DNA of 64,000 nt from Carposina sasakii (lineage: Eukaryota; Arthropoda; Insecta; Lepidoptera; Carposinidae). This document shows positions 12,601 to 21,933 of this stretch, one piece after another (position 1 is the stretch's first letter; the number at the start of each line of letters is the position of its first letter). Position numbers and translations under genes: made by a program. The stretch is from NCBI GenBank assembly GCA_014607495.2, contig CP053175.1, positions 6,758,001-6,822,000 of the forward strand, written 5' to 3'. The notes beneath the pieces are model-generated. The model saw nothing but the letters and a program-made list of their open reading frames with translations, ran no database searches and was not told where the DNA came from.

Positions 12601-15600
12601 AAACTCATATCTAGACACGCGGCAGCGTGTCAATCCAAGTTCAAGCAAAGGACAAAGGAAAAGGAACTGGCTAGCTAGCGCCGAGTGTATCATCACACGA
12701 ACCACTTGGTGCCACTTTTGACCCTTCGCTAACTTAAAACCTATTTAACGTAAACACATGAAACTACGTGTGTTTAATTATATCCATAAGGACATCTAGA
12801 AGCCCAAATTTCATGAAGCTAGCTCAAACGGTATAAAGATATGATACGGTTATAAACCTACTTTAAGATCTCACAACTAGCAAAATATTTCTAGCAAAAA
12901 GAAAAAGCAAAAGGTCTAAATTATGTTTTTTTTTTATCGGGATAAAAATTAGCCTCCTTTCTTATTTAAATCGATTCAGTAGTCAGCCAAACAGACAGAG
13001 TTACTTCGCATCACATATTATAAAGCAAAGGCGCTTCCCGCTGTCTGTTTGTCTCTATGTATGCTTAGATCTTTCAAACTACGTAACGGATTTTGATGCG
13101 ATTTTTTTAATAGATAGAGTGATTCAAGAGGAAGGTTTATATGTATAACTAGGGACTCACCCCGGCATTGCACGATTGCAATACCTCATGGGGATGAAGT
13201 CGTGGGTGGCCACTAGTCTTCTTCTATATCTATATATTCTATCTATCTATATCTATACATATAATAAAAATGTAACGATCGCTGTCTACATGGAAGATAT
13301 GAGAAAAAATATTACAGGAGACCTTTATTAACGCAATGGTACCCAAAACAATGATTTTTGGAATTTTTGTCTGTTGTCTGTGCGGCGGAACCGATTTCGA
13401 TGCAGTTTTCAGGAATATCTTGTGACAGGTCCCACTTAATATATAAGCTACTTTTTATCCCGGGAAAATGTTTTTATCCCGGATAATATCGACATTTTGT
13501 TTTTTTTTCTGTAGTCCACGCGGACGGAGTCGCGGGCGTCCACTAGTGTATACTATAATCAAGGATTTATTAATGTATGTATTTACATGAATTCCAGAGG
13601 CGACGATGAACTAGTTCTAGACCTAAACTCGAAGATACAAGAGCTAGAAGACCGAGCGAGTCAACTCGACAAGACTCGCACTTCCAGTATACAGAGTATC
13701 TCATACATTAACAATAGGAATCGGAAACTTAATGTGGAGACTGCGGAGAAAGCTATCATGGAAGAGGTATTTATAAAAACACCACACATAGACAATATGG
13801 TCGATTCTGACCGTCACACTTAGACCTAAATGTAAAATTAGTCCTACCTGTCCTTTTCTCTCTCAGACATTTATGTTAAGAACGGAGAGAGATAGACCTG
13901 ACTAAGATTAAGTTTACGTTTAAGTGTGACGGTCAGATTCGACCATCATCATCATCATCATCATCAGCCTATTGCAGTCCACTGTTGGACGTAGGTCTCC
14001 CCCAGAGCACGACACGACTGCCATGGGAGTTTTTGCCCATAGTCACCACGCTGGGCAGGCGGGTTGGTGACCGCAGTGTGATTTTCGGACTATGTTGTCA
14101 GTACGGGAGGCGCTGCTGCCCACCTCCCGGAAACGTTAATCGCCTCTCCCAGAATCGACCATAATATTTAACAAATATAAGGAGTAATCAGGGGGGGGGG
14201 CGGGGTTAATATGTCGGATATAAAAAGGCCTGATGCCTTTTTATATCTGAAATATTAAGTACTATGTCATAATGCAAATAAACATGTTTGCTATGTTATT
14301 TACAGGTGAAAGCTAACAAAGGCAAGAAGACAGACGACCCGTTCACTCGGAGACACACCAAGCCGGTCATGAACTTCAAGTCGCAAGGGAGTCGGACGCA
14401 GGTAAATATATAGAAATACATATAAATATACAAGTAGTTGCCCTCAATTTCGAAGGCGTGTGGACTGCAGAAAAAACAAAATGTCGAATTTATCCTGTAG
14501 TGAAAATGGCATACAAATATTTAAAAAAAAATCCGATAGTTCTATTACTCCCAAGACACAAGAAGAACGGCAAAGTAATTTGACAGGGTTTTTATGTTTA
14601 CCTTGCATTACAATGTCTTTGTGACTTTATTATGTACTAGTGGACGCCCGCGACTCCGTCCGCGTGGACTACAGAAAAAATCAAAATGTCGAAATTATCC
14701 GCGATAAAAACATTTTCCCTGGATAAAAAGTAGCCTATATGTTAAATGGGACCTGTCACAATATCTTCCTGAAAACTGCATCGAAATCGTTTCGGCCGTT
14801 TCTGAGATTAGCGTGCACAGACAAACAGACAAAAGATCCAAAAATCATTATTTTGGGTACTATTGCATTGACAAAGGTCTCCTATAATATTTTTTCTTAT
14901 ACAGGATGTAACAAAAAGGGTATGTTAAGCGAAAAGCTACGTAAAAAGCCCACTGTCGAGAACCTATCCACATCGAAATCACATGTTTTTTTTAAGATTG
15001 TATGAAAATTCCTGAGACATTTAAAAATTCTCCATACTATCGGGAAAAATAAACATGTGATTTCGAGTCTCAAATTTTGTGGATAGGTCCTCTACAGTGG
15101 GCTATGTACGTAGCTTTTCGCTTAACATACCCTTTTTGTTACACCCTGTATATCTTCCATGTACAGACAGCGATCCATTCCATTTTTATTATATGTATAG
15201 AAGATGTAATACAAGGTAACAATGAGATATGTTTCACAAATACAATGTTTATTTAAAGGAATTCAAGAAGAATGAAGAAGCAGCTGCAGAGGAACAGAAA
15301 CAGTTACAAGAAGAAGAAAGAATCGCCAAGGAGAGGCAAGAACAGCAGAGATTATTGGTAAGCATGATTATTATAGGTAGTAGTGGACGCCTACGACATC
15401 TGAGTGTATAATCAAATGCGAATGGGACCAAATGCGAATGAGACCAAATGTGAATGGGACCTTTTCTGAAATTGTGACGAATTGCGACGCCATAGGTTTA
15501 GGTTTGAATCCCGGTTAGATGCAAACATTGATATGATAAATATAAATATATTTTGTAACATTGTAACAATGCTAGATTGCTGTATTTGTGCCCGAAAATC

Positions 15601-16796
15601 GGCGGTACGCTCACCACTTATCCCGTGTGAATTAATACGAACTAACTTATAAAATGTGGGTACTGTAATTTGCGGATAATAATGTATGTATAGAATCACG
15701 AATCATTCCCAGCATGGTAGGCAGAGATCACGGATCTCCATTTGCTACGATCCTGACACACCTCTTTCGCTTCATCTACTTTCATGATATTCTTCATGCA
15801 CGTTCGTCGGCTTAGGGTTAATTTTATTCACAAATTTGTTGAATTTAAGTAATTTATAGATATAAGGTAATATTTTTTATTGTTTACATTTAGGTATATT
15901 ATGTTTTTATTTTTGGACTTTGCAGTGGCTTGGTGTTCATACACTGTAACATTGTAAAGTTGTTGATCTCAAATAAATAAATTTGAGGTCTTCCTCTTTC
16001 AACCCATTGTAAAAATGCTCTCTCTTACTTACAGCAACAAGACGCAGAAAAGAATAAGAAGGATGCACCGGCCAGTACAGACAACGCCAGCCTTTATTCA
16101 CTGCATGACTTCGATATTAACATAGAACTGGATCTGCCTATAGCCAGTAAGTATGCCTTAGATTATGAGTATGCCTTAGATTATGAGTATGCCTTAGATT
16201 TTGAGTATGCCTTAGATTTTGAGTATGCCTTAGATTATGAGTATGCCTTAGATTATGAGTATGCCTTAGATTTTGAGTATGCCTTAGATTTTGAGTATGC
16301 CTTAGATTTTGAGTATGCCTTAGATTATGAGTATGCTTTAGATTATGAGTATGCCTTAGCCGCGTGGTGCCGGCAGAGTAGAGTTTGTACCACCCCTGCC
16401 TGCCCGTGGGTATCGTACGAGGCGATTAAGGGTTTCCGGGAGGTGGGCAGCTTTAAATCACACTGTGGTCACCAACCCGCCTGTCCAGCGTGGTGACTAT
16501 GGGCAAAACCCCCCTGTGGCAGTAGCCTTGTGACGTGCCCTGGGGGAGGCCTACGTCCAGCAGTGGACTGCAGTAGGCTGATGACGATGACGATATAAAT
16601 AGACAACTGATTTCGCCTGTATCTGATTATTCAGTTTATTCTTAATTTATTATTTGTGGCTTTATTAACACTTATCTATTTATTTACAGAAGCGGTACCA
16701 TCGCAGCCAAAGCAAGTGACGACTAAAGTGAAAGAGACAGGTCCCAAGCGTTCCCTCAATCTAGAAGAGTACAAGAAACGGCATGGACTCATATAG
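322..16796 (+). CDS. Rtf1: RNA polymerase-associated protein Rtf1 (Paf1 complex), 5'-partial, 18 exons
   Basis: Exons read by eye: 322-424, 1199-1426, 2195-2258, 2954-3073, 4187-4335, 4641-4742, 5469-5599, 6728-6839, 7623-7785, 8614-8719, 9704-9835, 11029-11157, 12420-12532, 13598-13766, 14306-14401, 15259-15357, 16035-16146, 16690-16796. All junctions are GT-AG and all phases agree, giving 744 codons plus TAG. The first ~320 residues are Lys/Ser/acidic-rich and highly charged. Residues ~130-185 ([13 protein letters not shown] onward) match the histone-modification domain that in Rtf1 promotes H2B ubiquitylation. Residues ~385-515 ([44 protein letters not shown]) are the Plus3 domain that binds Spt5. 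NYAMKKTQL and the terminal [14 protein letters not shown] are also typical of Rtf1. The usual length is ~700-800 aa, so only a short N-terminus, with the start codon, lies left of base 1. Rtf1 acts in the nucleus on elongating Pol II. Confidence 0.96.
592..690 (+). repeat. Dispersed repeat D, 3' part
   Basis: Contains GCTATACTAAACGTGGC, GATTCTGCAGTTCTGG and TACCCAATTTCGGGA. At least 14 relatives occur in the window, the best near 29497-29712 and 46588-46805. It is a non-coding short interspersed element of unknown class. Confidence 0.65.
719..1190 (+). repeat. SINE-2, split by a nested SINE-1
   Basis: The 719-913 half starts GCGGTGATAGCCCAGTGG and includes TGTGTTTGCGCACAC; the other half, 1129-1190, holds GGGCCGCCTTGGCCGAAATACGG. 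The same order appears uninterrupted at 17118-17305, so 914-1128 is an insertion. Confidence 0.75.
914..1128 (-). repeat. SINE-1 (tRNA-derived), inserted in SINE-2
   Basis: On the minus strand the head reads GATTGGTGTAGTTGGTAG (box A-like) and GGGTTCGAATCCCGG (box B). A long body follows, ending in a 35-base A-tract (T on +, 914-948). This is Pol III SINE structure with a poly(A) tail. Confidence 0.8.
1973..2108 (+). repeat. RTE-type tail repeat
   Basis: Contains CACCAACCCGCCTGCCCAGC, GTGGTGACTATGGGCAAA and GTCCAGCAGTGGACTGCAAT, as in the copies at 26255 and 36061. Confidence 0.75.
2272..2604 (+). mobile_element. RTE-like non-LTR retrotransposon, 3' end of reverse transcriptase ORF
   Basis: An open frame of 111 codons: [28 protein letters not shown], GRPxARWTDDL-type segment, [15 protein letters not shown]. 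It ends just after YVQQWTSQG, the usual C-terminus of these elements. The 5' part is missing. It sits in the Rtf1 intron 14 nt after the donor at 2259. Confidence 0.8.
3787..4163 (+). repeat. MITE F copy
   Basis: Starts CAGGATGATTTTTGGTCGTC, contains GGAAGCATACCTGGGAAGTG and TAAATTTCGC, and ends AAAAAACATCATGTA. Other copies are at 7997, 24092, 58070 and 61825. Ends are imperfect inverted repeats (TACAGGATG / CATCCTGTA). It stops 23 nt before the Rtf1 exon at 4187. Confidence 0.75.
4855..5043 (-). repeat. hAT-like MITE, inverted relative to the copy at 10156
   Basis: Ends CAGAGGTTCCCAAAC and TTTGGGAACCACAG are terminal inverted repeats of hAT type. GTCTAGA flanks both sides (7 of an expected 8-bp duplication). 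No coding capacity. Confidence 0.7.
5338..5440 (+). repeat. Tandem repeat, ~30 bp x 3, before Rtf1 exon 5469
   Basis: Unit AAAATTTTAGCAATCCCTCT plus TCTGATACC, three copies with few differences. Each holds TTTTAG|CA, the same string as the true acceptor TTTTAG|CAGAG at 5468. Confidence 0.8.
5623..6152 (+). repeat. hAT-like MITE K with perfect 8-bp target duplication
   Basis: Ends CAGAGGCGGCT and GAGCCGCCAGTG. CATACATA is present directly on both sides (5615-5622 and 6153-6160). A homolog in inverted orientation is at 56351-56828. It begins 24 nt past the Rtf1 donor at 5600. Confidence 0.8.
6171..6540 (+). repeat. Diverged MITE G copy
   Basis: Begins GATGTAAGTGACAGCCAGCC and later has TAGTGTAGTTCGTCTAATAA and AGTGATTTTCAAA, in the order seen at 25128-25612. 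The right end is not recognisable. Confidence 0.5.
6625..6652. repeat. (CA)n microsatellite
   Basis: About 14 CA units in an Rtf1 intron, 76 nt before exon 6728. Confidence 0.9.
6872..6950 (-). repeat. RTE-type tail repeat, short
   Basis: CAGTCCACTGCTGGACGTAG and CCCCCAGAGCACGCCACA on the + strand are the reverse of the YVQQW tail. Confidence 0.65.
7997..8376 (+). repeat. MITE F copy
   Basis: Runs from TACAGGATGTTTTTTGGTCG to CGAAAAAACAGCCCTGTA, with the internal order of the 3787 copy. Confidence 0.8.
8383..8475 (+). repeat. SINE-1, 3' portion only
   Basis: GTTGCTCAGTACCCACGACA, then AAGGGATCTTAGTG and TATTTATTTATTTA; the tRNA-like head is missing. Confidence 0.65.
8777..9040 (+). repeat. 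Dispersed repeat O
   Basis: Holds GATGCCACGGTTGTTGGCGA and GGGCCCGGTGGTGGGCGCAC. Near-identical copies are at 41086-41340 and 49575-49842. No coding frame. Confidence 0.75.
9299..9552 (+). mobile_element. Helitron-like non-autonomous element
   Basis: Starts TCTATCCATACATATAATAA and ends GGAGTCGCGGGCGTCTACTAGT. The TC start and CTAG|T end suggest a Helitron. Interior carries AACGGCTGAACCGATTTCGA. Confidence 0.5.
9880..9995 (+). repeat. Dispersed repeat N
   Basis: TTGGTCAGAAGTGGCACCAT and CTGCCTACCCCGTAAGGGAT, also at 19890-20075. Confidence 0.65.
10156..10342 (+). repeat. hAT-like MITE with perfect 8-bp target duplication
   Basis: Ends CAGTGGTTCCCAAA and TTTGGGAACCCCTG are inverted repeats. 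CTTTAGAC directly flanks both sides (10148-10155, 10343-10350). 187 bp, no ORF. Confidence 0.85.
10385..10630 (+). mobile_element. Diverged Helitron-like element
   Basis: AAACGGCTGGACCGATTTTA lies in the middle and the end reads GTCGGGTCCGCTAGTA. The 5' end is uncertain. Confidence 0.35.
12001..12061 (+). repeat. SINE-1 fragment
   Basis: CCGTTGCTTAGTACCCACGA through GTGTGGGTCTAGGTCAATGT matches the 3' body of SINE-1. Confidence 0.6.
12127..12295 (+). repeat. Dispersed repeat M
   Basis: TGTGCCCGAAAAGCGGCGGT, then CACGTGAGACTTAATAGGCT and GGGGATAATGCGCGTGACTA. Relatives at 15567-15690 and 20950-21150. Confidence 0.65.
13010..13216 (+). mobile_element. Helitron-like element, second subfamily
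   Basis: CGCTTCCCGCTGTCTGTTTG, CTACGTAACGGATTTTGATG, ending GAAGTCGTGGGTGGCCACTAGT. A reverse copy is at 40325-40485. Confidence 0.45.
13245..13548 (+). mobile_element. Helitron-like non-autonomous element
   Basis: Starts near TCTATACATATAATAAAAAT and ends GGAGTCGCGGGCGTCCACTAGT; homologous to 9299-9552. It lies ~50 bp before Rtf1 exon 13598. Confidence 0.55.
13797..13945. repeat. Palindromic MITE
   Basis: GGTCGATTCTGACCGTCACA near the left end pairs with TGTGACGGTCAGATTCGACC on the right; arms ~50 bp. A diverged relative lies at 19508-19690. Confidence 0.7.
13946..14152 (-). repeat. RTE-type tail repeat with ATC/ATG microsatellite
   Basis: ATCATCATCATC runs into CAGCCTATTGCAGTCCACTG and later CACCACGCTGGGCAGGCGGG: the standard tail in reverse. 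Confidence 0.75.
14636..15195 (-). mobile_element. Helitron-like element interrupted by a palindromic MITE
   Basis: 14636-14901 begins ACTAGTGGACGCCCGCGACT and 15153-15195 completes the other end (CTTCCATGTACAGACAGCGA); 14902-15152 is the inserted palindromic element. Confidence 0.6.
14902..15152. repeat. Palindromic MITE E
   Basis: TACAGGATGTAACAAAAAGG at the left and CCCTTTTTGTTACACCCTGT at the right. The two halves are nearly perfect reverse complements, so a transcript would fold into one long hairpin. Confidence 0.8.
15487..15560 (+). repeat. SINE-1 head fragment
   Basis: GCGACGCCATAGGTTTAGGT and TTTGAATCCCGG match the box B part of SINE-1. Confidence 0.5.
15567..15690 (+). repeat. Dispersed repeat M fragment
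   Basis: TGTATTTGTGCCCGAAAATC and GGCGGTACGCTCACCACTTA. Confidence 0.55.
15700..15830 (-). mobile_element. Non-LTR reverse transcriptase C-terminal fragment
   Basis: In reverse it encodes a [18 protein letters not shown] segment like that at 36710-37002. Short and decayed. Confidence 0.5.
16146..16358 (+). repeat. 18-bp minisatellite spanning an Rtf1 splice donor
   Basis: About 12 units of GAGTATGCCTTAGATTAT with T/A variants. It begins at the donor of exon 16035-16146 (A|GTAAGTATGCC). Each unit is six codons in the same phase as the exon (EYALDY/F). Confidence 0.9.
16359..16590 (+). repeat. RTE-type tail repeat joined to the minisatellite
   Basis: GCCGCGTGGTGCCGGCAGAG follows the last minisatellite unit without a gap; it ends GTCCAGCAGTGGACTGCAGT. 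Confidence 0.75.
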
Positions 16797-16969
16797 TGTT
16801 GTGTGTGACATACAGTGTTATATAGTGCAGTGATAGTGACATATAGTGCTACGTAACAGGAAGATAAGGTATATATAAAACTATATTACGTAAATTGTTT
16901 TGCTACTAAAGTATGGATGTGGAGTATAAAGAATTTCGGTCAATGACCTAGTAAAGTTACATTGCTGTG

Positions 16970-17435
16970 TAATATCATAGAGGAATAAGATGTAGACATA
17001 GAGTGCTAATGTCATTCTAACAGTTTTGATGCACCATTAGACTTTTCGGTGCCTAACAATTCCAGTCCTTGACACTTAAATTGCATTACTATATGTTACA
17101 CAATACATTAGTAATGTAGTACTTTGCCTGATCTCTCTCCGGTCGTGTCGGCTTCCGTCCCATCAGACTATGAGAACAGATGGAATAGAGGGCGCATCTG
17201 TGTTTGCGCGCACACTTGTGCACTATAATATCTCCTGCGTACCTGGCCAATCTGCGTAGAGATTGGTCGCCTTGGCCGAAATACGGTCGGAGATCATCAT
17301 ACATTATGCTAATAGAATTCTAAGTCTCAAGGACTGGAATTGTGAGGCATCGAAAAGTCTAATGGTGCATCGAAACTGTTAGTATGACATAAGCACTCTA
17401 TGTCTACATCTTATTCCTCTATGGTAATATCAATC
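16970..17435. repeat. Large inverted repeat downstream of Rtf1 with SINE-2 in its loop
   Basis: Left arm 16970-~17095 and right arm ~17311-17435 are reverse complements with few mismatches (GAGGAATAAGATGTAGACAT on the left). The 17118-17305 loop is a SINE-2. It starts ~175 nt past the Rtf1 stop and may be in its 3' UTR. Confidence 0.8.
17118..17305 (+). repeat. SINE-2 copy
   Basis: GCCTGATCTCTCTCCGGTCG to GGCCGAAATACGGTCGGAGA, uninterrupted reference copy for the split one at 719. Confidence 0.75.
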
Positions 17436-17584
17436 AATCAAACTGATTATCACTGAAAAATTGTTAAGATTAGTAGATATTATCCATCTGTAGCAACATA
17501 GCATGGCTCATTTCTATTGGAAAGGCAGCCTAAGTAATATGCAAGGTTCTAGAGTGGAGGAGGTAGTCAGACAACTTAGTCATG

Positions 17585-17822
17585 GTCATCATCATCATCA
17601 TCATCATCAGCCTATTGCAGTCCACTGCTGGACGTAGGCTTCCCCCAGGGCACGCCACAAGACTGCCATGGGGGTATTTGCCTATAGTCACCACCCTGGG
17701 CAGGCGGGTTGGTGACTGCAGTTTGTATTTTGGACTATGTTGTCAACACGGGAGGCGCTGCTGCCCACCTCCCGGAAACCCGTAATCGCCTCGTACGATA
17801 CCCACGGGCAGACATGTGGTGG
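17585..17822 (-). repeat. RTE-type tail repeat
   Basis: ATCATCATC tract, CAGTCCACTGCTGGACGTAG, CACCACCCTGGGCAGGCGGG, CGCCTCGTACGATACCCACG. Confidence 0.75.
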
Positions 17823-19144
17823 TACCAGTGACGTGATTATAGGTAGACGCGGGGTCTCATAATGAAATCTTTATAAAAAGTAGCACAAGTGCATCTACAT
17901 AAACACAATAACTGCATTAGACCAGATTTTTAAACTTGAATCTTATATAGTCACCATAAGACTCGACTTTGCTTGTATCAATTTATGACAATAGACGCCC
18001 AGCCATACATTTGGGCAGCTATTTGTCGTGTCATTTTTTGAGCGCTGTCACTGAATCTAGTAATAATTCATCTAAGGGTGGTACAAATTCTACTCTGCCG
18101 GCAGCACGCGGAAAAAAAAGGTCGCGGCTATCTGAATACAGACTGCTTACAACCAGTCACGGGAAAGGAAGGAAAGGCCTATGTTCAGCAGTAGACTTCC
18201 TATACCTGAAATAATAATAAATAATGACCTGTTAATGATTGTTTTTATTGTGGAAGCGATATGTTGTTCTCTTTTAGCGGCGGCAAATTTTTATATACTA
18301 AAAACTAAATTATCTTCTGTATTAATTTAGAAATTTAGTTGAATGCTCCATAAAGACCTCTATGGAATTACAACTTTTGTCGAATTAATTTTTGAGATGG
18401 AAAATACTGTTTGGTTTCATAGTGTGTCGTCTTTTTAGAGTAAACACAATCCTTTTATTGATGTTACTTATCTGTCACTCGTACGTAAATATAGCTGTCA
18501 ATGTCGATGACAGATAAATTTTAAGAGGTCATTGAACGAAATTGTTCGTAAGTCGCGTCCGTAGTTTAACCATACGTATTTTGTGAATAGTGTCCTATTT
18601 AGATACCTTAAGATTTAGCAAGGTTTGCCGAGATTGCTAGATGCTAAAAATAATAAATGGCTGATTTTATATTGAAGGTGTTATGTGAAAAGGTAATTAA
18701 TTTAACTTATTTGTTTGTAGTTTATGACTTAGTGAGCTGTCTGGACGGACAACTCATTTTCTAAAGATATTTCTGTTTATGTCGGAAAAATATAGCATGT
18801 GCACTAATTCTCGATTTAATTTAAATCTAGATTACACAATGCTGCTGGGGCTAAGAATCAGTTATAATGTAATACTGTAAAAAATTATATTTAGTAGGCT
18901 GGTTGCAAAGTACTAGAATGTTATCTCCAAATAGTATAGATAACATAGATCTTGGTTAGTGTCACTAGGAATGCTTGATACATTAGAATTAATGTCTTAT
19001 CAGGTGTAAGAGATTGACAAAATAATAATAAAAAAATTACAAGTGTGTCTGTATTTAACTGAAAAAAAAACAGCTAGTTCATTCTTAAAGAATATTAAAA
19101 ACTTATTTAGTAAGTATATTGTTTAACGTACTATACTTTATTGA

Positions 19145-19257
19145 AGCTTGCTTTCCGTCTCATCGGACTATGAGAGTGTCGGAATAGAGAGTGCATCTGT
19201 GTTTGCGCATACACTTGTGCATAATATCTGTCGTGTAAATTGCTAATCTCCGAATGG
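19145..19257 (+). repeat. SINE-2 fragment
   Basis: CTTTCCGTCTCATCGGACTA, GTGTTTGCGCATACACTTGT. Confidence 0.6.
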
Positions 19258-19507
19258 AGTTACTTATATAGACAAACAGTGTTTCAGACCACATCGTTTC
19301 GCATCTATGTTCGTTTTAACACTCCCACCTATAATAGGCATTATATCTCGATCGCAAGAGGTAGGTCATTGAAACGTTTGCTCCAATAGGAAGCCCTGAT
19401 TTGGCACGTTTGTCAAATCACGTGACGAAGTCTAGCTGTTGGTGGAAATGATTCGATAACTTTGCGAAGTTCGCTGCCGCTTGTAAGATTGTTACATTAT
19501 GGCATTA

Positions 19508-19690
19508 TGGTCGACTCTGACCGTCAACTTTAAAATTAGTTTTACAACTACAACTTACAACTTTATCAACTTAAACGTCAAATTTAAAATTAGACCGGTG
19601 TATCCCTAACATAAATGGTGAAGACAGAATGGTACAGGTAGGACTAATTTTAAGTTTTTAAGTGTGACACGGTCAGAATCGCCCATATTG
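19508..19690. repeat. Palindromic MITE, diverged relative of 13797-13945
   Basis: GGTCGACTCTGACCGTCAAC at left, GTGACACGGTCAGAATCGCC at right. Confidence 0.6.
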
Positions 19691-19889
19691 TCTAAGTTCT
19701 TTGGTTATGTTTGAAACATGTGCAAGAGTCAGCTTTACATATACTTTGGCGCTAATGTCAAGTATCTTGTAAGATTATATATATATATGGGATGAGAAAT
19801 ATGTCATCGAGTTTCATATAAAAATGTCTGACTATATTTATTTTTGTACTATACTAGTTTTTAGTACGGACACCACTAATACTGTATAC

Positions 19890-20075
19890 AAGTCAGTAGA
19901 GGGACAAGAGGGTCTTGGTGTTTTGTAGGCGATGGGCTGACCACCTGTCACTACTAACCGAATTTGTACATCTCAACTATACCCTCAAAATTGGTCAGAA
20001 GTGGCACCATCTGGTTCTATCGGCCCTTGGTGCTCTGCCTACCCCGTAAGGGATAAGGCGTGATTATATGTATGT
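19890..20075 (+). repeat. Dispersed repeat N
   Basis: GGGACAAGAGGGTCTTGGTG (also at 55797) runs into TTGGTCAGAAGTGGCACCAT (also at 9900). Confidence 0.65.
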
Positions 20076-20949
20076 ATGTATGTACACCACTAAAATAAAG
20101 TGTAGGTGGCATAACAACGTTTGTCAAATTAAGTATATTGAGCATATCAAATGTAAACCAGTGATTAGCTCACACTACACTGTGTAGGCTACATTGCCGG
20201 TCTAAAGTAATATCTTATTTGTCGATTGTAATTTTTTTTATATGTTACTTTCTATAGCTTTGCTGTCAGTTATTACTCTTTTTTTATCTGTTTCTTGCAT
20301 TGTTATAACACCTCCTTGTTTTCTCACGGGGGTAAGGACAGGAGTACCGACACATTGGGACCAACTCTGAAATTGTGAAAAAAAAACAGAGGTTCCATAC
20401 AAACTTGAATACATACTGCACTAAAATGCAACAGCAGAATGCTGAACAGCAGATTTTTCACGATTTCGGTGTTGGTTGCCATAGTAGAAGTTGTTTCTTT
20501 TTTCCAAACTAGTCTCGTGTCAAAAATAAGATAAAAATTTTGAAGACCCGTTATATGTATGGAAAATGCCTGCGTTTACTGGAATTATGATGTAGCGTCA
20601 GTTATGTAGTCAAGGTCCATCGTTTATAATATAATAGCTTGTTCGATTGAGCGCCTATTCATATGTGTACGCAAACATTTAGGGAGACATAATGTCGTAA
20701 GTAGAACTAGTACGGAAGCGATCGTTTAGTTCAATTTCTACTGGACTTTTTTTTAAATGTTACTATACGTACGGACCCTAACTAAACCGTGTTCTTACAA
20801 TAATATTTGTTAACTGTACATAGTCTTGGCTAAGTTTCAGACAAGTGTGGGCTCAAATCGGGGAGACCTTTGCCCAGCTGTGGGACACGATTTAGGCTAT
20901 TAAAAAAACAATGGTCTAACTTGAGACGCGGTTTTGTAATTAAACATAT

Positions 20950-21150
20950 GGTGTCCGCCTCGAAACGGAAACATTTCCTGTTGGATACGTTATCAGTTGC
21001 TAGATATTGTATTTGTGCCCGAAAAGCGGCGGTAGGCTCACCACTTACCACGTGGGACTTAATAGGCTAACCTGGTGTAAAGTGTGTGTGCACACTTCTG
21101 CCCAACCTCCTTGGGGTATAATGGGTGTGACTATATCCATTTATATTCAC
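20950..21150 (+). repeat. Dispersed repeat M
   Basis: TTGTGCCCGAAAAGCGGCGG, CACGTGGGACTTAATAGGCT, TGGGGTATAATGGGTGTGAC. Confidence 0.6.
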
Positions 21151-21639
21151 GCCCATTATCCCCCAAAGAGGTATAGTCATGATATAGTCTATATGTATGT
21201 ATGTGTCTTGCCTCGAAATTAGTTGGTGTCCGTAATTTTTTGTTTAATTCTCAAAAAAAAATTAAAATTGTAAACCCAGCATGTACTGGAATGTACAAAA
21301 CTACAAATTTCCCTGAACATTGGGATGCTGTTTTTTATTATAAATCAAAATGTTAATTGTAATATTAGTTTTAATTATAACTACGGTTTAGCTTAAATTT
21401 ATTATTTATTACTTAATTATGAACAAAATAAACGTTACTTAAGCTGAGAATTTTTCTTTTTTTTTATAACTAGCTGTTGCCCGCAACTTCGTTCGCCTAT
21501 ATCCTTCTTCGCATTCCCAACTATATGTATGCAAAGTTTGAAGAATATTGCTTGAGTAAAAAAAGCGTGAAGAGGTAAGAGAGACAAACTTTCTTATTCG
21601 TTCACGATTCTTTTAGGCTAGTGACTTGTTACTGATTTT

Positions 21640-21725
21640 TTAACATCTGTCCTTGCTCTGCTAGACGTGGCTGCGAGATTTCCGTTATAATCCTGCAGCT
21701 CTGCCTACTCCATGTGTATATGAAC
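21640..21725 (+). repeat. Dispersed repeat D fragment
   Basis: CTAGACGTGGCTGCGAGATT and AATCCTGCAGCTCTGCCTAC. Confidence 0.5.
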
Positions 21726-21795
21726 GTATGTTATATCTTTGGGACGACCATTATTGAAACGGTAAAGCTACATAATTATGGTTTACTAGTACTTA

Positions 21796-21915
21796 GGATT
21801 AGTCACCAACCCGCCTGCCCAGCGTGGTGACTATGGGCAAAAACCCCACTACAGCAGTAGCCTTGTGGCGTGCCCTGGGGGAGGTCTACGTCCAGCAGTG
21901 GACTGCAATAGGCTG
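21796..21915 (+). repeat. RTE-type tail repeat, 3' half
   Basis: CACCAACCCGCCTGCCCAGC to CCAGCAGTGGACTGCAATAG. Confidence 0.7.
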
Positions 21916-21933
21916 AAGTGTGATTACTTCGGA

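Larger units (their letters stand above)
17836..21790. other. Gene-free interval between Rtf1 and the yolk-like cluster
   Basis: No convincing coding exon. It holds a reversed RTE-tail piece (18076-18200), a motif shared with the Rtf1 intron at 2700 (18530-18580), SINE-2 (19145-19255), a block shared with 27290-27460 (19360-19500), a palindromic MITE (19508-19690), repeat N and repeat M. Two M-type ends meet tail to tail at 21095-21180. The rest is AT-rich and unassigned. Confidence 0.6.

Noticed and set aside
16146..16358. CRISPR-like array
   Set aside because: Units are contiguous 18-mers without spacers, in a eukaryotic intron.
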